This document shows positions 1 to 5,376 of a stretch of DNA of 8,805 bases, in pieces. Origin of the DNA: Chloroflexota bacterium. Lineage in GTDB: Bacteria; Chloroflexota; Anaerolineae; Aggregatilineales; Aggregatilineaceae. Where the stretch lies: the NCBI GenBank assembly GCA_016234525.1, contig JACRBK010000505.1, positions 1 through 8,805 of the forward strand, given 5' to 3'. The notes under the pieces are model-generated. The model searched no databases. It worked only from the letters and a program-made list of their open reading frames with translations, and was not told where the DNA came from. A program made the position numbers and the translations under genes. Each line of letters opens with the position of its first letter. Positions within the stretch are counted from its first letter, which is position 1.

Positions 1-596
1 AGGTTTGTGATGATGACGCTGTTTTTTTCGATGCGCTTTTGAGCCGAATTAGCCTGGGGCAGACGCTGTAACACGACAAAGTCCAGCGTTGGAGCGATCA
101 AAAAAACAAAAAACGGGTTGCGGTAGACCCGGTATAACAGGCGTATCCACAAGGGGCGGCTGTGATATTCCTCATAGGTCAGTGTCCACACATCCCCTAC
201 ACCGCGCCGGTCAAGATCACCGGAAGTCGCGTGATGAACGGCGTGACTGTGCCGCCAAGCATGATAAGGCGTAAAGGTCAAAATGCCGGTGAACATACCG
301 ACCAGATCGTTGGCCCGCTTTGACTTAAAGAATGATCCGTGTCCGCAATCATGAAAAATGATGAAGATACGCACCGCAAATAAGCCCGCCCCAAATGCGA
401 AGAACAGGGTCAGCGCATACGAAACGCTGAGGCTGAGATAGGCCAGCACCCATAAGACAAAATAGGGGCCAATACTGTTGATCATTTGCCAGATGCTCAC
501 CCGCGCATCCGCAAATTGGTAAGGCTGAACCGCTTGCCGCCAGGGGAGTTCATTTGTTTTTTGCGGCAGTTGGGTTTTGATGGTCTCGCCAGACAT
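1..596 (-). CDS. Fatty acid desaturase (acyl-lipid type), 3' end cut off by the window
   Basis: This is the N-terminal 198 residues of a membrane di-iron fatty acid desaturase, which inserts a double bond into acyl chains of membrane lipids using O2 and an electron donor. I read it directly from the reverse strand; it stays open to the window edge. Two of the three histidine boxes are visible: HDCGH at residues 82-86 and HSHAVHH (HxxHH) at about 116-122. Hydrophobic segments at about 42-58 and 60-81 precede box 1, another lies near 98-110, and one at about 161-178 follows box 2. The third box should lie beyond position 1. The HDCGHGSFF form resembles delta-12/omega-type acyl-lipid desaturases, but regiospecificity cannot be read from this. 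The ATG at 594-596 has an AAGGA ribosome site 7 nt upstream. It starts 48 nt after rpe in the same direction, so co-transcription is possible. Confidence 0.9.
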   Translation of the reverse strand, partial: MSGETIKTQLPQKTNELPWRQAVQPYQFADARVSIWQMINSIGPYFVLWVLAYLSLSVSYALTLFFAFGAGLFAVRIFIIFHDCGHGSFFKSKRANDLVGMFTGILTFTPYHAWRHSHAVHHATSGDLDRRGVGDVWTLTYEEYHSRPLWIRLLYRVYRNPFFVFLIAPTLDFVVLQRLPQANSAQKRIEKNSVIITN

Positions 597-644
597 GACT
601 TATTCCTTGTTGATTATTCGATCCTTTCCATTAGATCTTATCAA

Positions 645-1325
645 CTAGATCGAAATCTGGCGCACAGCGGCGTTCTTGAGCGCTGCAATTCCGGCGCTGA
701 TGCCTTCCGGCGCGCCGAAGACAGAGGTCCCTGCAACCAGCACATTCGCCCCATGCGCGACCACCTGCGCGGTCGTATCAGCCGCAATTCCGCCATCGAC
801 TTCTACTTCAATGCTGCGCCCTAACGCCTTCGCCATCTCGCGCACCTGCCGGATTTTCGCCAGCGTCTGCGGGATGAACTGCTGCCCGCCGTAACCCGGA
901 TTCACGGTCATCACCAGCACCAGATCGACAAAGGGCAAAATGTCCTGGATCATCACGGCGGGCAGATGGGGATTGATCGCCACGCCAGGGTGCGCACCCG
1001 CTTCACGGATCTGTTGGATGACACGGTGCAGGTGTGGGCAGGCTTCAGCGTGAACCGTCACCCAATCGGCCCCGGCTTTGACGACGGCTTCGATATGCCG
1101 CTCTGGTTGCACGATCATCAGGTGGACATCGAGGGGGAGGGAGGTTGTCCGGCGCGCGGCTTGAATCACCGGCAGGCCAAAACTGATATTGGGCACAAAA
1201 ACACCGTCCATCACATCAATGTGAATCCAATCTGCTCCAGCGGCTTCGGCAGCGGTAATCTGTTGGCCCAGCCGGGTAAAGTCGGCGGCCAGCAGAGATG
1301 TAGAAACCCGGATTGGCAGCGTCAT
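645..1325 (-). CDS. rpe: Ribulose-phosphate 3-epimerase
   Basis: A cytosolic TIM-barrel metalloenzyme interconverting D-ribulose 5-phosphate and D-xylulose 5-phosphate in the pentose phosphate and Calvin pathways. The 226 residues match the usual family length of 215-230. Family landmarks are in order: STSLLAADF near the N-terminus (residues 8-16, usually PSILSADF), IHIDVMDGVFVPN (34-46) with metal ligand H35 and catalytic D37, DVHLMI with ligand H68, the VNPGYGGQ phosphate/substrate loop (141-148), and EVDGGI with the second catalytic acid D177. All active-site residues I can check are present, so it should be active. The ATG start has AAAGGA about 12 nt upstream, slightly long spacing. It lies 38 nt downstream of the SorC regulator and is probably transcribed with it. 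A paralogue acting on another sugar phosphate (for example allulose 6-phosphate) cannot be excluded. Confidence 0.93.
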   Translation of the reverse strand: MTLPIRVSTSLLAADFTRLGQQITAAEAAGADWIHIDVMDGVFVPNISFGLPVIQAARRTTSLPLDVHLMIVQPERHIEAVVKAGADWVTVHAEACPHLHRVIQQIREAGAHPGVAINPHLPAVMIQDILPFVDLVLVMTVNPGYGGQQFIPQTLAKIRQVREMAKALGRSIEVEVDGGIAADTTAQVVAHGANVLVAGTSVFGAPEGISAGIAALKNAAVRQISI

Positions 1326-1363
1326 AATTTTTGATCGTCCTTTCTCATTTTTTATGCTGGGGT

Positions 1364-2326
1364 TCAGCCTTGCTCTACTAATTCACCGGCCAATTGGTCA
1401 TCGGTGATCAAGACATGAATCAGCCGCCCGCGCAGCGCACCGCGCACTGCCGCGAGTTTATCCCGTCCGCCCGCCACCGCAATCACACGCCCAATCTGCT
1501 GCAACTGTGCCAGCGTGATCCCAATCACCAGGGGATCAAATGCTGAGGGAACAGGCAGGCCGTCGGCGTCAAAAAAGCGCAGGCAAATGTCCCCCACCGC
1601 CCCTAACACCAGCACATGTGCGAGCTGTTCCGGCGACATGATCGATCCGTCGCGCAGCACAACCGAAGTGGCGCGCGGCACGCCGATTCCAACAAATGCC
1701 AGCGTGATCTCCGAAAACATCTCAAAGGCGCGCTGCACCTGCCGGTCAGACATCATGGCGATCTGTGCTTGTGCATTCTGCACCACACCCGGCGAGGGCA
1801 TCAGAGTCAGTTTGCCGCCCAACAAACGCGCGAATCGCTGAGCAATATCCGTCGCGTGGACTTCGGCTTCTGGCGCACCCAACCCACCAATGATCTGCAC
1901 GATCTGGGTATTCTGCGCCTCAAAGGGGCGCAGGGCATTCACCATGCCGTTGAGCGTCAATCCCCACGACACGCCGATCACATCGTTGTTTTCGAGCGTG
2001 CGATAGAGATATTGGGCGGCGGCCAGGCCGAGTTCTCGTGCAATGACTTCTTGTGAAGCGCCTGCCTCTACTGCCACCACCACCGCTTCGCGCAGATCAA
2101 ACTGTGTTTCTAGCTGCTGCTCAAGATCGGTATAAGAGCCGGGCGGTGTGGTTACGCTGATCTGAATCAGGCCATGATCGTGTGCCTGTTGCAGCAGCCG
2201 CGAGATTTTGGGCCGTGACAGGTGCAGCCGGTCCGAGATCTGCTGCTGAGTCAGCCCTTGTTCATAATAGAGTTTGCTGATTTTGATCAACAAACGCAAA
2301 TCGAGTTGTTTCACATTTGGGGTCAC
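1364..2326 (-). CDS. SorC/DeoR-type sugar-binding transcriptional regulator
   Basis: A 320-residue DNA-binding regulator of the SorC (sugar-binding) family. An N-terminal helix-turn-helix lies at residues 24-47 (GLTQQQISDRLHLSRPKISR), followed by a long effector domain. Family motifs in that domain are GVSWGLTL (118-125), VGIG (212-215), GAVGDIC..FFD.DG (242-256) and VAGG..K..AVRGALRG..HVLITD (284-309). Members bind phosphorylated sugars and usually control neighbouring sugar catabolism genes. Here the next gene is rpe, which makes a pentose or ketose phosphate a reasonable effector guess, but only that. The start is GTG at 2324-2326 because an in-frame TAA lies 3 nt further upstream. No convincing Shine-Dalgarno site is visible before it; a second GTG four codons in is an alternative. 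A consensus promoter and an inverted repeat lie just upstream, suggesting autoregulation. Confidence 0.9.
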   Translation of the reverse strand: MTPNVKQLDLRLLIKISKLYYEQGLTQQQISDRLHLSRPKISRLLQQAHDHGLIQISVTTPPGSYTDLEQQLETQFDLREAVVVAVEAGASQEVIARELGLAAAQYLYRTLENNDVIGVSWGLTLNGMVNALRPFEAQNTQIVQIIGGLGAPEAEVHATDIAQRFARLLGGKLTLMPSPGVVQNAQAQIAMMSDRQVQRAFEMFSEITLAFVGIGVPRATSVVLRDGSIMSPEQLAHVLVLGAVGDICLRFFDADGLPVPSAFDPLVIGITLAQLQQIGRVIAVAGGRDKLAAVRGALRGRLIHVLITDDQLAGELVEQG

Positions 2327-2350
2327 GGGTTACAACTATTCCGTCAAATG

Positions 2351-2379
2351 TTCAAAAATGAGAAAATGATCGTTTTGAA
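2351..2379. promoter_or_regulatory. Inverted repeat at the regulator's transcription start, candidate operator
   Basis: TTCAAAA at 2351-2357 and TTTTGAA at 2373-2379 form a perfect 7-bp inverted repeat with a 15-nt spacer. It begins 3 nt downstream of the -10 box and covers the expected start site, the place where a repressor would block transcription. SorC-family proteins bind palindromes near their own promoters, so binding by the adjacent regulator is plausible. AT-richness makes chance occurrence possible. Confidence 0.45.
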
Positions 2380-2381
2380 AT

Positions 2382-2410
2382 AGTGTACGGCACGCCGGGA
2401 CGTTTGTCAA
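2382..2410 (-). promoter_or_regulatory. Sigma-70-type promoter of the regulator-rpe block
   Basis: On the minus strand TTGACA (2410 to 2405) and TACACT (2387 to 2382) are separated by exactly 17 nt. The -35 is a perfect consensus and the -10 matches 4 of 6. Transcription would start near 2375, giving a leader of about 50 nt before the GTG at 2326. The same hexamers with the same spacing recur upstream of the ABC exporter operon at 7267-7295, which supports this as a housekeeping promoter type in this genome. Confidence 0.75.
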
Positions 2411-2678
2411 CTCGTTTGTCATTAGTTCTTCGTCGATACCCCAACTTGCTTTTACTAATGAATAAAAAGTGGATTCAGCCAGCAGAATGCGGAAGATGAT
2501 TCCTGTGTACCGGCTGCATTTTATTTTTCTGAAGACACTCAGAAAAATTGACAAAAACTTCCTTTGTGTGTAAGCTTTGCGTGAATTGATTACGTTTTTC
2601 GTTAATATATATGTAAACATAACTAAGTAAAACAAAATACATAACTTGCTAAAATAATCGAACTAAGGGGTAGTTGAA
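2411..2678. other. Gene-free AT-rich spacer
   Basis: Apart from the hairpin at 2523-2548 and the ribosome site AAGGGG at 2665-2670, I see no supported gene here. The minus-strand open frame that covers this stretch (2336-2635) has no ribosome site, low-complexity composition, and overlaps the regulator's promoter and candidate operator, so I treat it as chance. Composition is visibly more AT-rich than the flanking genes. Confidence 0.6.
2523..2548. repeat. Perfect AT-rich hairpin
   Basis: ATTTTTCTGA at 2523-2532 and TCAGAAAAAT at 2539-2548 form a perfect 10-bp inverted repeat with a 6-nt loop (AGACAC). It lies in a gene-free stretch between the regulator promoter and the transposase fragment. 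It lacks a GC-rich stem, so it is not a typical terminator. It may be an operator, a weak bidirectional terminator or an insertion-sequence scar. Confidence 0.5.
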
Positions 2679-3140
2679 ATGAGTGGGGAAGATGCTGCCC
2701 AGCCTAAAGATTGGCGGGAAGCGCGTCGTCTGCGGGCCTGGGAACTTAAGCAGAAGGGTTGGAAGCAGCGGGACATCGCCCGCGCGCTTGGAGTTAGTGA
2801 TGGCGCTATCAGCCAGTGGATTAAAGAAGCGCGCAAGAATGGCCATGCCGCTCTGCTTGCTCGCCGTGGTGGCGGCCCCAAAAAACGCCTGAACGATCAA
2901 CAGCGAGAGAAGTTATGCCAACTCCTTGAACTTGGACCACAGCATTTCGGCTATAAGGATGGAGTCTGGACCTATTCACGGGTAGCGGTCTTGATCCATA
3001 AGGAATTTAATGTCACTTATACGCCCACACATGTTGGACGCATTCTAAAGGCGTTGGGTTGGAATCAACGAAACACAGCCACGCCACCCGCAGTAGACCC
3101 CAATGTTGACCAGAGTAGTCTTGGTCAGGTGATATTGTAA
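2679..3140 (+). pseudogene. IS630-type transposase, N-terminal DNA-binding half only
   Basis: A 153-residue protein that matches only the front of an IS630/Tc1-like transposase. Residues 26-50 form a helix-turn-helix (KGWKQRDIARALGVSDGAIS). A basic linker follows (RRGGGPKKRL, 62-71), then a second winged-helix region (72-128) ending in VGRILKALGW, the usual boundary before the DDE nuclease. Full IS630 transposases are about 330-360 residues. Here the remaining 25 residues (NQRNTATPPAVDPN...) do not look like a DDE domain, and I could not find one in any frame downstream. The protein could therefore bind DNA but not transpose. The start is secure: ATG with AAGGGG 8 nt upstream. It is either a decayed insertion remnant or a retained stand-alone DNA-binding protein; the clean frame and ribosome site leave the second open. 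Confidence 0.75.
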
Positions 3141-3153
3141 AAGCCAGCGAGAA

Positions 3154-3187
3154 CAGCGGCCAGCCCAAGAAAATCTTGCCGCCGCTG
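3154..3187. repeat. GC-rich two-part hairpin after the transposase fragment
   Basis: CAGCGGC (3154-3160) pairs with GCCGCTG (3181-3187). Inside it CAAGA (3166-3170) pairs with TCTTG (3174-3178) around an AAA loop. The structure starts 14 nt after the transposase stop codon. Neither strand has a T-run directly after it, so it is not a standard Rho-independent terminator. It may still limit read-through or mark the old end of an insertion. Confidence 0.5.
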
Positions 3188-3302
3188 CATCGAATTATCC
3201 GGCGTTAACCCCACAGCATCATTGATCACACACGTCATCCACTTGTTCTTTAATCATAACACTGGGAAAAACAACAACAGAAGTGGCTCGCACAGTGATC
3301 GC

Positions 3303-3527
3303 TCAAGAGATCAACGCATAGGTACAATCGGGATTCCCATTCGCCAACAATGTGTAGGTTCTCCGCAAGCGTTTTTCTGTCACAAGTTCAGTGAGCAAAT
3401 CATTCAAGACAATGTGATCGGGCAGCTTAATGCGATCAACGATGAATTTGGTCCCGACAGGAAGCCCACTTTGTTTAACGACAGTAATGATCTGCAATTT
3501 TAGTTTTTCTTGTTCTGTTTTCATCAT
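3303..3527 (-). CDS. Small winged-helix-like protein, function unknown
   Basis: A 74-residue protein that I do not recognise by name. Its pattern fits a small winged helix-turn-helix fold: helix 1 at about residues 7-20 (EKLKLQIITVVKQS), helix 2 at 25-34, helix 3 at 38-54 (HIVLNDLLTELVTEKRL), and a two-strand wing with a hairpin turn at 55-73 (RRTYTLLANGNPDCTYALI). No signal peptide or membrane segment is visible. Two ATG codons stand in tandem at 3527 and 3524; an AGAGAAAG element just upstream is a modest ribosome site that suits the second slightly better. A perfect extended -10 (TGCTATAAT) lies about 110 nt upstream. The gene is divergent from the cold-shock gene and shares a palindrome with it. 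DNA binding is inferred from shape only. Confidence 0.6.
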   Translation of the reverse strand: MMKTEQEKLKLQIITVVKQSGLPVGTKFIVDRIKLPDHIVLNDLLTELVTEKRLRRTYTLLANGNPDCTYALIS

Positions 3528-3622
3528 GGCTTTCTCTATAAGCTAGCTGTCAAAAGGTGATCTGTGTCCGAAAAAAAGTCGAAGAAGAAAGAATACGATG
3601 GCAAGATTTTGTGACAGAGAGG

Positions 3623-3646
3623 TATGCTAAACTCTATTATAGCATA
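3623..3646. promoter_or_regulatory. Palindrome between divergent promoters, candidate operator
   Basis: TATGCTA at 3623-3629 and TAGCATA at 3640-3646 are a perfect 7-bp inverted repeat with a 10-nt spacer. The right arm overlaps the extended -10 of the minus-strand promoter, and the -35 of the plus-strand promoter begins 5 nt further right. A bound protein could affect both directions. The adjacent winged-helix-like protein is the obvious candidate binder, by inference. Confidence 0.45.
3636..3644 (-). promoter_or_regulatory. Extended -10 promoter for the small winged-helix gene
   Basis: On the minus strand TGC (3644 to 3642) is followed directly by TATAAT (3641 to 3636), a perfect extended -10 element. 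The -35 region is poor, which is common for extended -10 promoters. The start site would be near 3629, giving a leader of about 100 nt. Confidence 0.6.
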
Positions 3647-3650
3647 TAAA

Positions 3651-3680
3651 TTGGACAGTTTAGAAAAAGGGGTGTATAAT
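3651..3680 (+). promoter_or_regulatory. Promoter of the cold-shock gene and its leader RNA
   Basis: TTGGAC (3651-3656) and a perfect TATAAT (3675-3680) are separated by 18 nt. Transcription would begin near 3687, about 137 nt before the cold-shock start codon. A long leader of this kind is typical of cspA-type genes. Confidence 0.7.
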
Positions 3681-3686
3681 ATCTTT

Positions 3687-3762
3687 TGTAGTGGAAAAGG
3701 TTGTTCGCAGAAAAGGATATCAATCCCAGCGCAACTGAATCACAATTGCGTTGGGTTTTTTT
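3687..3762 (+). ncRNA. Possible short leader RNA of about 75 nt
   Basis: The promoter at 3651-3680 and the complete terminator at 3725-3762 bracket a transcript of roughly 75 nt that contains no convincing reading frame. It could be simply the prematurely terminated cold-shock leader, or an independent small RNA. Sequence alone does not separate these. Confidence 0.4.
3725..3762 (+). terminator. Rho-independent terminator inside the cold-shock leader (attenuator)
   Basis: CCCAGCGCAA (3725-3734) pairs with TTGCGTTGGG (3746-3755), ten pairs including one G-U, around an 11-nt loop. Seven T residues follow immediately (3756-3762). This has the full anatomy of an intrinsic terminator, yet it lies between the promoter and the gene, so it would stop transcripts after about 75 nt. 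A competing pairing exists: GTTG (3700-3703) and CGC (3706-3708) can pair with CAAC (3732-3735) and GCG (3729-3731), which would break the terminator stem. Confidence 0.75.
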
Positions 3763-3778
3763 GTCCCTAGCAACTCCG

Positions 3779-3820
3779 TTCCCACGACATCAATCCAATT
3801 TAGTGGGAAAGGAATCTCCC
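3779..3820 (+). promoter_or_regulatory. Two mutually exclusive hairpins at the cold-shock ribosome site
   Basis: TTCCCAC (3779-3785) can pair perfectly with GTGGGAA (3803-3809), which leaves the AGGAA ribosome site (3810-3814) free. Alternatively GGGA (3805-3808) can pair with TCCC (3817-3820), enclosing that site in an 8-nt loop. The two share bases 3805-3808, so only one can form. This is the layout of a translational switch, although the second stem is short. Confidence 0.4.
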
Positions 3821-3823
3821 CCA

Positions 3824-4042
3824 ATGTCTGACGAACGTGCAACTGGTATCGTGAAGTGGTTCAATGCCCAAAAAGGTTTCGGGTTTATTGAGCGTGAAGG
3901 CGCCCCGGATGTGTTTGTGCATCATAGCGAAATCCAGAGCGATGGTTATCGTGAACTGACCGAAGGCGAACGTGTCACTTTCATCGTTACCCAGGGTCAA
4001 AAAGGCCCGCAGGCGAGCCAGGTTCGGCGCGCCAACAGCTAG
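3824..4042 (+). CDS. Cold-shock domain protein (CspA family)
   Basis: A 72-residue single cold-shock domain (OB fold) that binds single-stranded RNA and DNA, normally acting as an RNA chaperone in the cytoplasm. The start region GIVKWFNAQKGFGFIE (residues 8-23) includes RNP1 (KGFGFIE), and VFVHHSEI (30-37) includes RNP2. The C-terminal strand VTFIVTQGQKGPQASQVR (51-68) is also standard. Length matches the usual 65-75 residues. The frame is open upstream to 3701, but that extension contains the leader terminator and has no cold-shock homology, so ATG 3824 with AAAGGAA upstream is the start. It is monocistronic, with its own promoter, a long leader and a strong terminator. The leader suggests post-initiation control. 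Whether it is cold-induced cannot be told; many Csp proteins are constitutive. Confidence 0.95.
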   Translation: MSDERATGIVKWFNAQKGFGFIEREGAPDVFVHHSEIQSDGYRELTEGERVTFIVTQGQKGPQASQVRRANS

Positions 4043-4065
4043 GCCCTCATTAAGGCAAGCTAACC

Positions 4066-4101
4066 AAACACCCTGTGTCTTACTGGCACAGGGTGTTTTT
4101 T
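4066..4101 (+). terminator. Rho-independent terminator of the cold-shock gene
   Basis: AAACACCCTGTG (4066-4077) pairs perfectly over 12 bp with CACAGGGTGTTT (4087-4098) around a 9-nt loop, and the stem runs into a T tract ending at 4101. It begins 23 nt after the cold-shock stop codon. It also lies just beyond the stop of the converging URO-D-like gene (4117), but on that strand the T tract is only TTT, so termination there would be weaker. Confidence 0.92.
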
Positions 4102-4116
4102 GTGTTTTGAGGAAAG

Positions 4117-5250
4117 CTACCGGTAAGCTTCGACGGTCTCGACCAAAGTGCGCGCTTCTGCTTCGTTGTCAACATTGACCATCACGTAAAGCCCCTGAGG
4201 GCCGACAGCCTCAATCAGCGGAATGACCTCGTGCGGCAGCACACCAATTGCCTGGACACTCTTGCCTGCGTTCAAAATTTTCCGGTACATATCGAACCAT
4301 ATCGGGTCACCACCTTGGGGCACGCTGACCTGCGGAGTCCATTCGATGGCATCTAACCCGTCAATGTCTAGCAGGTTATCCAGGTGTGGAATGGCGTGTG
4401 TGCCGTCAAGGTGATACATCGCATAATCCAGCCATTCACACTGTTCGCTCAACGCCGGAGCCACAAAGGTTTCAAACATCCGGGGAGAGATCATGGCGGC
4501 AGCATCACATTGGACTTTGCCTGTTTTGCCCGGCCCCCAGATGCAAAAGGCCGAAAAAGCGTTGCCGCCCCAGGGGTCTTTGACGATGTTATAAAACTGC
4601 TCGAAGGCGGCGAAATACACCTGATTAATCTCCGCGACCCGCTCTTTGACCCAGTCTGGGCGCTCGATCAGGTCGAGCATAAAGTTCTGAGTGTCGCGCA
4701 GCGCTGCCAGAATATCGATGTTTTCGATCAGGTCGGGGATACCGACCAGGAAACGCCCCTGGCTGACCCTCATGCCTTCTTCTAAGATAGCTTTTTGCTT
4801 GAGAAACCAGGGATTATCGGGATCAAAACGCAGCGGCGGGTGGGTGTCGGGGTCGGTGATGCAAGGGTGATACCAGACGGTGTCGAGCGCAAATTCGGGT
4901 TCTGCGCCGAGAAAAGTCGCCAGATTGCCGGGGCCAAGATGGGTGTCAAAAATGGGGAACGCCTCCCCACCGAAATACAGTTCCGACAGAAATTGCTCTG
5001 CCAGTTGGGCGCGGCGAACCGGATTGACCCAAGCGGTTTTGATCTGTTCTGAGTTTTCAAAGTGGGCCAGTGTGTCTAGTCCTGACTGCAAATAATAAAA
5101 TGGCGCCTGCGTGTTCAGGCTGTTGTCCACTGCGGCATCTCGACGCGCCAAAACATGCAAGATCAGCTCCTCATGATGCCACCACGCGCCGAATCGTTCA
5201 CGTGTCTGCGCCCAATCCGTTTTCCAAAAATTATTCCAGTGCGTATCCAT
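4117..5250 (-). CDS. Uroporphyrinogen decarboxylase (URO-D) superfamily protein
   Basis: A 377-residue cytosolic protein of the URO-D/methyltransferase (MtaA/CmuA-like) TIM-barrel superfamily. The recognisable part is the C-terminal half: WGPGKTGKVQCDAAAMISPRMF (238-259), YHLDGTHAIPHLDNLL (279-294) and DAIEWTPQ (300-307), as in the solitary URO-D-like proteins of many Chloroflexota and Firmicutes genomes. The RQAGRY motif of true heme-pathway HemE is absent, so I do not assign heme synthesis. No corrinoid protein or methyltransferase partner lies nearby. C248 and H280 are possible metal or substrate ligands, by position only. The ATG start has a strong GAGGAGA site at 5255-5261. It lies 126 nt after the ABC permease in the same direction, so read-through from that operon is possible. 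The substrate is unknown. Confidence 0.8.
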   Translation of the reverse strand: MDTHWNNFWKTDWAQTRERFGAWWHHEELILHVLARRDAAVDNSLNTQAPFYYLQSGLDTLAHFENSEQIKTAWVNPVRRAQLAEQFLSELYFGGEAFPIFDTHLGPGNLATFLGAEPEFALDTVWYHPCITDPDTHPPLRFDPDNPWFLKQKAILEEGMRVSQGRFLVGIPDLIENIDILAALRDTQNFMLDLIERPDWVKERVAEINQVYFAAFEQFYNIVKDPWGGNAFSAFCIWGPGKTGKVQCDAAAMISPRMFETFVAPALSEQCEWLDYAMYHLDGTHAIPHLDNLLDIDGLDAIEWTPQVSVPQGGDPIWFDMYRKILNAGKSVQAIGVLPHEVIPLIEAVGPQGLYVMVNVDNEAEARTLVETVEAYR

Positions 5251-5261
5251 TTATTCTCCTC

Positions 5262-5358
5262 AGAGACCTTGCCCGGTGCGTATTTCAGCACGCCGGTCAT
5301 CATACCCTTTTTTGCGGCTGGATGGAATCTTTTGATGAGACGATCGGGCAAGGTTTCT
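5262..5358. repeat. Long-spaced 14-nt inverted repeat in front of the URO-D-like gene
   Basis: AGAGACCTTGCCCG (5262-5275) and CGGGCAAGGTTTCT (5345-5358) are inverted copies matching at 13 of 14 positions, 69 nt apart. They occupy most of the gap between the permease and URO-D-like genes. The left arm directly abuts the ribosome site of the latter. In RNA the arms could form a long stem; as DNA they could be two binding sites for one protein. No clear promoter stands out in this gap. Confidence 0.55.
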
Positions 5359-5376
5359 GGACGAGTTATCGTTCGG

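Noticed and set aside
609..645. GTTGAT/ATCAAC inverted repeat between rpe and the desaturase
   Set aside because: Arms are only 6 bp with a 25-nt spacer and no T-run, so it is too weak to call a terminator.
486..1334. Several plus-strand frames across the desaturase-rpe region
   Set aside because: They are antisense shadows of genes with complete catalytic motifs on the minus strand.
2336..2635. Minus-strand open frame of 99 residues upstream of the SorC regulator
   Set aside because: It contains the consensus promoter and candidate operator of the regulator, has no ribosome site and has AT-driven composition.
3222..3503. Plus-strand open frame of 93 residues
   Set aside because: It is antisense to the 74-residue winged-helix-like gene, which has the better start context, promoter and fold-like pattern.
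3701..3823. N-terminal extension of the cold-shock protein
   Set aside because: It would need a TTG start, has no cold-shock homology and is cut by the leader terminator; ATG 3824 gives the normal family length.
4117..5250. Assignment as HemE, uroporphyrinogen decarboxylase of heme synthesis
   Set aside because: The RQAGRY motif is missing and no heme genes are nearby; only superfamily membership is supported.
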